Made by a program: the position numbers and the translations under genes
Part shown: in pieces, positions 58,215 to 64,000 of the stretch
How the letters are laid out: each line of letters opens with the position of its first letter
Numbering within the stretch: position 1 is the stretch's first letter
Notes under the pieces: model-generated
What the model was told of the DNA's origin: nothing
Database searches by the model: none
Seen by the model: only the letters and a program-made list of their open reading frames with translations
Assembly: GCF_032884065.1 (NCBI RefSeq)
Contig: NC_088867.1
Location: 24,726,018-24,790,017, forward strand
Length of the DNA: 64,000 nucleotides
Direction: 5' to 3'
DNA from: Artemia franciscana
Lineage: Eukaryota > Arthropoda > Branchiopoda > Anostraca > Artemiidae

Positions 58215-59430
58215 ACCATTGAAGCGATCTTATTGAAAATCACACCATGAAAATCCAGTATCACAGAGAACGCTAATGTAGAGGTTTGACGCTCCTCTAC
58301 ATTTTTCATTTTACCAGAAAAAAATCATGGATGTGTGTTTTTTTATATTTATTTCCCAAGAAACGATAGTATTGAACCAATGGTCCAAGAAGGTCGGGAG
58401 AGGGCCCATTCGTACGGAAATTAAAAGTTTTAGTGTCCTATTTAAGTGAACAAAAAGATTGGAGGGCAATCATCCCTCTGCCGAGATCCCTTTTCCCCAA
58501 AGATATTCGATCAAATTTTGAGAAAGACATTTGGTTCAGAATAGTTTAAAGTTCCAATAGCTTTACCTCTGGGGATGGCATTACCCCCACAGCATCTTGG
58601 CAAAGGGCTGTAAGTTATATAATTTGTGAGGATTTTCTACGGGGAGAATGTTCCGTGGGGAGGAAAATTTCTGGGTGAATTTTTCAGGGGAATTTTCTGA
58701 AATTCTGTTTATTTGTCTTTCGGTCTCTCTGGCTGGCCAATTTTGCATGTGGAGAGAATGTTCCGAGGAATTCCATGGGGAGAATTTTCAGCGAGGATGG
58801 AATTGTCTGGGCGGATTTTACAGTGGTGGTGGGGTGTTTCCCGGGAGCAATTTTTCATAGGGTAATTATCTGCGAGATGAACTGTATATAGGGATTTCTG
58901 GTATGATTTGAAAAATGATTAGGAATTGGTCTAATAAAAAGCTTTTTTTTCAATGAAATTAAGGAGAATTTTCAGGTGGAATTTTAGTTTCAAGTGGGAT
59001 TTGAAGCGGAAGGAACTTTTCCCTGGGCAATTTTCTGCGAGAAGGTTTCCTAGGGGTAATTCTCCACGGAAGGAGGAGGGGGCAATTTTCCGGCATGATT
59101 TGAAAAACAATTAGATATTAAAAGAAAATCAGCTGAAAGTAAAGAGCAACACCAACATTTAATGCATCAAAAATTATTCTGTGTATGGGGGGGGGGCTGC
59201 CCCCTCCTCAATTCCTTCCTCCATATGCTGAAGTTCGACTTTTTGTCTTAATTCTTTAAGAAACACTCAACTTGAATAAGTTCAACTGGAATAAGAATCT
59301 TTTTTAAAGCAATTAAAAAAAAACTCTAGCGTAAAGAGCGTGGGATTGAGGAAGAGGCAGTGTCCCGCCCCTCATATACGGAATAATCTATCTTCTTTCA
59401 AGTGTTAATGTTGGTCCTTACATAAGGCTA
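58215..59430 (-). mobile_element. FB17 relic, older, lacks 3' end
   Basis: Runs on the minus strand from the AAAATCACACCATG region through GATTGGAGGGCAATCATCCC, GGAATTTTCTGAAATTC and the imperfect palindrome with GCGTAAAGAGCGTGGGATTG (59332-59351). The terminal hairpin is missing and the centre differs from the young copies. Confidence 0.65.
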
Positions 59431-59454
59431 AGTTACTTTCATTTCGATTTAAGG

Positions 59455-59545
59455 AAAATGAAGCTGTGACTGGAGTTTGGGGGAAGAGGAGCGGGCATAG
59501 CCGTGTTGGTCTATGATGACTTGGTGCTGTGGTAAGTTGTTGGTA
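59455..59545 (+). mobile_element. LINE-D family 3'-end fragment
   Basis: GGAGTTTGGGGGAAGAGGAG, CCGTGTTGGTC and CTTGGTGCTGTGGTAAGTTGTTGGTAG follow the last ~80 bases of LINE-D (57855-57935). Confidence 0.65.
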
Positions 59546-60169
59546 GCAATAGCATTATTTCTTTCTTCTTGAAGAGTAACAGTCATTTTCATCACAAACT
59601 AGAAGGTTTGGATATACTTGTGGGCTGACAGGAAAAAAGGATATTCTTGTGAAATCAGAAAAAAATGTATCGAAGAGGATTGAAATAGCGCCGAATTAGG
59701 TAAATTACTATTCCATAATGTTTTCTCTTTCAAAAAGGGTAAGAAGGTATTTTAGCAAGCTACTAAAGATGACCAGCTAAATTTTGTCAGTGTGAGGGGC
59801 ATAGGAGGTAATAGTAGTCCAATATAAATTTGTCCTAGTCAAATTCTTTCAAAAGCAATTTTTGCATGAGTTTTACCTGAGTCATTGATTGCAATACTAG
59901 ACAAAAAGTATAACTTGAAATAACTAAGAAACGTTAATAGAAATGGAAGGAAGTATGATAATCTGATTAGGCTAATAGAAACCTGCTGCATATTATGAAG
60001 TAAGAATTTGATTTTTTTAGTGTTTTTTGTTTAGTCTTATACATATTCTAGAGCTATACATGAGACCATCAGAGGAGAGGGATGTATCGTTAGACCATGG
60101 TGTTTGGAAATAGGATAAAATAAAGGATCTAATGTTATTGCTTTTTTTGTTTACAATGTTTCCTTCAGA

Positions 60170-60235
60170 AGACCCGCTAAATCGCAGTTTTACCAGGCTT
60201 AGTCTCTAGTAAGTTGTTTGTAGCAGTAGTGGTAA
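60170..60235 (+). mobile_element. LINE-D family 3'-end fragment, more diverged
   Basis: ACCAGGCTTAGTCTCTAGTAAGTTGTTTGTAGCAG resembles the end of LINE-D and of 59455-59545. Short and uncertain. Confidence 0.35.
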
Positions 60236-60639
60236 TATAAGAAATACAAGGCACTCGAACCTGTAGTAAAATAGGATAGAATTCCATCAGAAATGAAACT
60301 AATCGATTAATCCAACAATAATTTACTGAAAGGACTAGCATAAAACTTTTGAGATCAATTTATACATAAGACCAGATAAACTTTTAAATTAACAGCAGGT
60401 CTGGTGTTACACTTCTGTTGTAGTAATCTGTTCTGACGAGAGCTCTTTTTCTTTAGACCTGAAAAATAATATATAAAGTACAAATTTATTGAAAAATGGC
60501 TTATAAACGTTCCTAAGGAGCCAGATCAATATTTTAATGCGGTGAACTTTTTATCAGTCAACTTAAAACTAGAAAAAGAAATCAAAATAGTTGTTCATCT
60601 AGTGCAAAAATGACAAGCAAAGCGGCTAGTGGGATAATC

Positions 60640-60998
60640 TACGTAGAAGAGATTCATTTTTCGGTTACTGAATATATTGAGTCCTATGTGTGGAGAGATT
60701 TATGAGTGTTTGCATCATTTTTTAGGGAATTGTAGGGAGTTGCGCTTGGAAATATTTGGTAGAGAGGTCGTGAGGAGAGATTGGACTTAGGAAATTTTGA
60801 GAAGTAGGTATTACTTAAGTATAAATAATATTGGAAAGCTCGTCCGGGTATTTATGAGGTATTGTAATGATTTTCTTAAATAATTAGTTTTAGTGTCTTT
60901 TCAGTCTATGTTTTGGTTCTGTATTTTTTCGCTTGTTTCGTGTATGTCACCATGGCCCAATTGGGCTTTCGTGTGAATAAATCTATCTATCTATCTGT
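60640..60998 (+). mobile_element. LINE-E 3' end fragment
   Basis: One frame gives PMCGEIYECLHHFLGNCREL, a C-x-H-x-C zinc knuckle like that closing I-like LINE proteins, then a stop and RYYLSINNIGKLVRVFMRY. The 3'UTR has GGCCCAATTGGGCTTTC and ends AATAAATCTATCTATCTATC. Heavily 5'-truncated. Confidence 0.65.
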
Positions 60999-61315
60999 AC
61001 ACTGCTCTTCAGTCGTACAACATTCGTGCGAAAGGAGAATTACTAGTAACAGGTTGTCAAGATCTAATGAAAGAAAAAGTTTCAGTGAATAAATATTCTT
61101 TACTAGGAAATTGAAATGAATTTCTTACAATAAGTGTGTGCAAGCTTGTGTGAGGATAGGAGCTACATATATATCACTCCTTTAGGGGCTCAGCCAGTGC
61201 TTTCACTGTCCCTGAATTTTTAGGGTTTTCACCAAAAGAAAATAATGTCTCCATGAAAATTGAAGCTCCAAAAAACAAAGAGTCTTACTTTAAATTCGCG
61301 CCTTTTGGCAAAATT

Positions 61316-62762
61316 TCAAACAGTTCGTGGTAACGAACTGTAAGTAAGGAGTGATCCGTCTCGATAGTAACCGAAACTCTAAAAAATGGACTTTTGATAC
61401 CAATGGATATATATAAGAAATAGGCTTATTGTGTCGATTTCAAATATATAGTTTCATTAGTTTATGTATAAGTTTCATTAAGTTTAGTCTTACTCATTAA
61501 AGACTACAAGTCTGAGAAAATTTGCCCTGAGCCTGAGAAATATATAAGTTTCATTAAGTTTAATCTTGTCCATTAAAGAATACAAGCCTGAGAAAATATG
61601 TCCTATGCTCGAAAAAAGAGGGATACACGCTCCAAAAGTCATAGAATCTTAATGAAAAGCACACAATCAGATTCAGCGTATCAGAAAAACCTACTGTAGA
61701 AATTTCAAGCTCCTATCTGCAAAAATGTGTAATTTTGTGTTCTTTTTCAGAAGAATGATCGCACCTGCGCGTTTTTTTTTTCTTTTTCTAGGGGTGATCG
61801 TATCGACCCAGTGGTCCTAAAATATCGTGAGAGGGCTCATTTGAACGTAAGTTCTAGTGCCCTTTTTAAGTTAACAAAAAAATTTGGGGCAACTAGGCAC
61901 CCTCCCTGCCCCTTTTTCCCAAAATCTTCCGATACCATTTTGGGATAGCTATATTTTCCTCATACTTGAAGAGCCCAATAACTATGCCTTTGGATATAAC
62001 ATGACCACCCTCCCAGCCTAAAGGAAAAGGTCTCTAAGTTTTAAAATTTGCCCATTGTTTACGCATAGTATTCGTTTTTGGGAAGATTGCATACATTTTC
62101 GGGTGGGGGGAGAATTTCTGCTAGAGGTTTTTACACGAGGGAATTTTCCATGGGAAGGAAAGTTTCCTCGGGGCGAACTTGTCAGAGAAAATTATACACT
62201 GGGGGAATTTGCCAGAATTCCTATACAAAATTATTTTATATGTCTTGCTTTCTATTTTTCGTCTCAGTTTTACAGGTGGAGTTGTTAACGGTAATTATTC
62301 CGGGGTAAATTTTTACCAAGATTGAATTGTCTAGAAGATATTTCCCTGGGAAGGAGTATTTCCCTGTGGAGGTGGGGCCAGATTTCCTGGCATTATTTAA
62401 AAAACAATCAGAAATTAAATATTAAATAAAAACAAGTTTTTTCAAATGAAAGTAAGGAATAAAATTAAAACTTAAAACGAACAGAAATTCTTACATATAT
62501 GAAGGGGTTTATCCCCTCCTCAACATCTCGGTCTTTTAGCTAAAGTTTGAATTTAGTCCCAATTCTTTAAGAATGACTCCTGAAACACAAGGGTCGTTTA
62601 ACTAGAACAATAACCTTTTTAACAGTACTAACATAGTTTATCGTAAAGAGCAAGATGTTGAGGAGGGGGTAACTCCCTTCATATACGTAATGATTTCTGT
62701 TTTTTAAGTTTTAATGTTGCTCCTTTCTCTCAGTTGAAAAAAACTGTTTTTTGTATATTTAA
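61316..62762 (-). mobile_element. FB17 foldback element, copy H
   Basis: 1.45 kb. 3' end TCAAACAGTTCGTGG at 61316, 5' end ATTTAA at 62757-62762. The 5' hairpin has a longer centre with AATTCTTTAAGAATGACTCC, so the first arm appears joined to the second palindrome by deletion. A local duplication of ATATAAGTTTCATTAAGTTT lies at 61455-61565. Confidence 0.8.
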
Positions 62763-63350
62763 TTTTCTGTAATAAGTTCCATACTGCAAGATTTGATTGC
62801 AATCGTTAATGCCTGTTCAGTCGGTGTTCATTTTCTCAGTTTTGTATTGGATTAAGAGAAACATTCACCAGTCAGTTCCTGGAATGATTCCTTACACGGA
62901 AAGGTCCAATGGTGTTTTAAGTCTCGTCAATCGATATAAAGAAGAAAATTAGAATGTTGTTTCACTTGGTTCATTTTTGTTTGTCTCACAGAAAAAAAAA
63001 AATCTCCTGCTATAAACTAGCCCTTGGAATCCAGGTCTTATATCTTTCAGTTTCAAAAATTTTTGGGCGAAATTGGATTTCAGTCCATTTTTGCCAGTCT
63101 CAGTAAACAAAAGTAATATGTAAACTAGTTGTGGATAGAGTATATTAAACTATATTATTACACATCACTAAGAGGATAATATCACTAAATAGTCTTTTTT
63201 GTTTCGAAAGATCTTTGTTTTGAAATGTTAAGAAAGATACTAAAATTTTTGTTTGCTGTTTTCTATTGTTAATTTTACATAATTATTGAAAGTCGTTTTT
63301 GTAAGGGTTGTCGGCGGAATAGACGTCTTTTAGAAGTTGTTGTATCTTAC
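62763..63350. other. No recognised feature
   Basis: AT-rich DNA; could be intron if the candidate exon at 63351-63674 is real. Confidence 0.4.
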
Positions 63351-63674
63351 CGTGGAATAGTCCAATGAGACAGGTTTTCCTATGTTTAAGAAACTCAAAG
63401 AAATGTTGGAAAGACCTAAGAACAGGATTTCTGCTTCAGAATGGCAAATTCGATGATGTTTTTCAATAGTTCCGTAGCAAAATTGATCAGCAGCAATTGT
63501 CAATGGGTGGTAGTTTGCAAATATAATCGCTACTCCATTTATTTTTGTGCCTAATATGCAACTAAAAAGCCTAAGAGTATTATTTGCTAAAAGTTCAGCT
63601 GGGTAGTTCCATTTTACACACCCGATATTAAAACCAAAAAATACGTCCAATTTACCACAATTCTTCAATATTCT
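63351..63674 (-). CDS. Candidate internal exon of an unknown gene
   Basis: A 324-base open frame (108 codons, phase 0 at both ends) lies between a possible acceptor (pyrimidine-rich stretch ending GGTTATATAG, at 63675) and a good donor (CACG|GTAAGA, at 63350). It has no ATG start, which fits an internal exon. The protein reads naturally: CVKWNYPAELLANNTLRLFS, IIFANYHPLTIAADQFCYG, HHRICHSEAEILFLGLSNIS. I recognise no family. The next exons are not visible. It might be a chance frame. Confidence 0.35.
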
Positions 63675-64000
63675 CTATATAACCAATAACAATGAAGACA
63701 ACACTGCCTTTCTGTCATTAAATTTTAGTTTCAATGACCGTATTTGATTATAAATCTTATTTTATTTTTGCATGTATTTTCATGAGGACTTCAAGGATAT
63801 AGAGCCGAAATATTCATTTGAGGTTAAAAAAAAAAGAAATCATTTTCCTCCCTTCTGTAGATACATCCTCTCCTGGTATAAAATTCTTTCGGCCAAAAAT
63901 ATCTCTATTTTCTCATCCTCTATTTTTTATCAGAATTCTATTTAATCTCTGCAAAAAGGCGTAACTCCCCTTACTTTCCAAACTTGACAGTAGAATCATT

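Overview
This window is AT-rich, intron-bearing animal DNA dominated by transposable elements. It is animal nuclear DNA because it carries a split TUSC2 (FUS1) gene, a protein related to hnRNP L, mariner, Helitrons and several kinds of LINE. An arthropod is likely. A crustacean such as a brine shrimp fits my impression of the repeats, but nothing in the window proves it. I see no bacterial or plasmid features and no CRISPR array.

Two host genes can be supported. (1) On the minus strand, 765-2924, an intact 719-codon single-exon ORF resembles the C-terminal half of hnRNP L/PTB-type splicing factors, and that half is duplicated within the protein. (2) On the plus strand, 43527-52999, three exons join in frame into a 95-residue TUSC2 protein with an N-myristoylation start (MGNLWS). 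Its second intron is 8.1 kb and holds tandem repeats, a 1.7-kb foldback element and a mariner relic. A possible internal exon of an unknown gene lies at 63351-63674 (minus).

The rest is layered mobile DNA. From 7.0 to 18.4 kb lies one LINE (ORF1 8710-9430, ORF2 12867-18026) broken by three sets of later insertions: a minus-strand Helitron just before ORF1, two head-to-tail Helitrons plus a Helitron 5' fragment between ORF1 and ORF2, and a 2.9-kb foldback composite inside the reverse transcriptase. Other LINE remains are an RNase H-bearing element (22.0-23.8 kb), an RTE-like element framed by (TA)n tracts (56.6-57.9 kb) and two 3'-end fragments (51.9-52.3 and 60.6-61.0 kb).

The most striking component is an unnamed, apparently non-coding family of about 1.7 kb, called FB17 here. 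Seven near-complete copies start at 14402, 18412, 27696 (minus), 30228, 35039, 49111 and 61316 (minus), and at least nine fragments accompany them; together they make up more than 20% of the window. Each full copy begins with a ~290-bp foldback hairpin, ends with a 20-nt hairpin (CAGTTCGTTACCACGAACTG) five bases or so from its end, has no terminal inverted repeats and shows no target-site duplication. The hairpin arms agree with each other within a copy while differing between copies.

There are also a 2.1-kb array of ~30-bp repeats with an apparent ~360-bp higher-order period (37.5-39.6 kb), a trinucleotide-rich tandem array (41.5-43.1 kb), tRNA-like modules inside Helitrons, and a tRNA-derived SINE-like insertion with a 12-bp target duplication (8428-8572).
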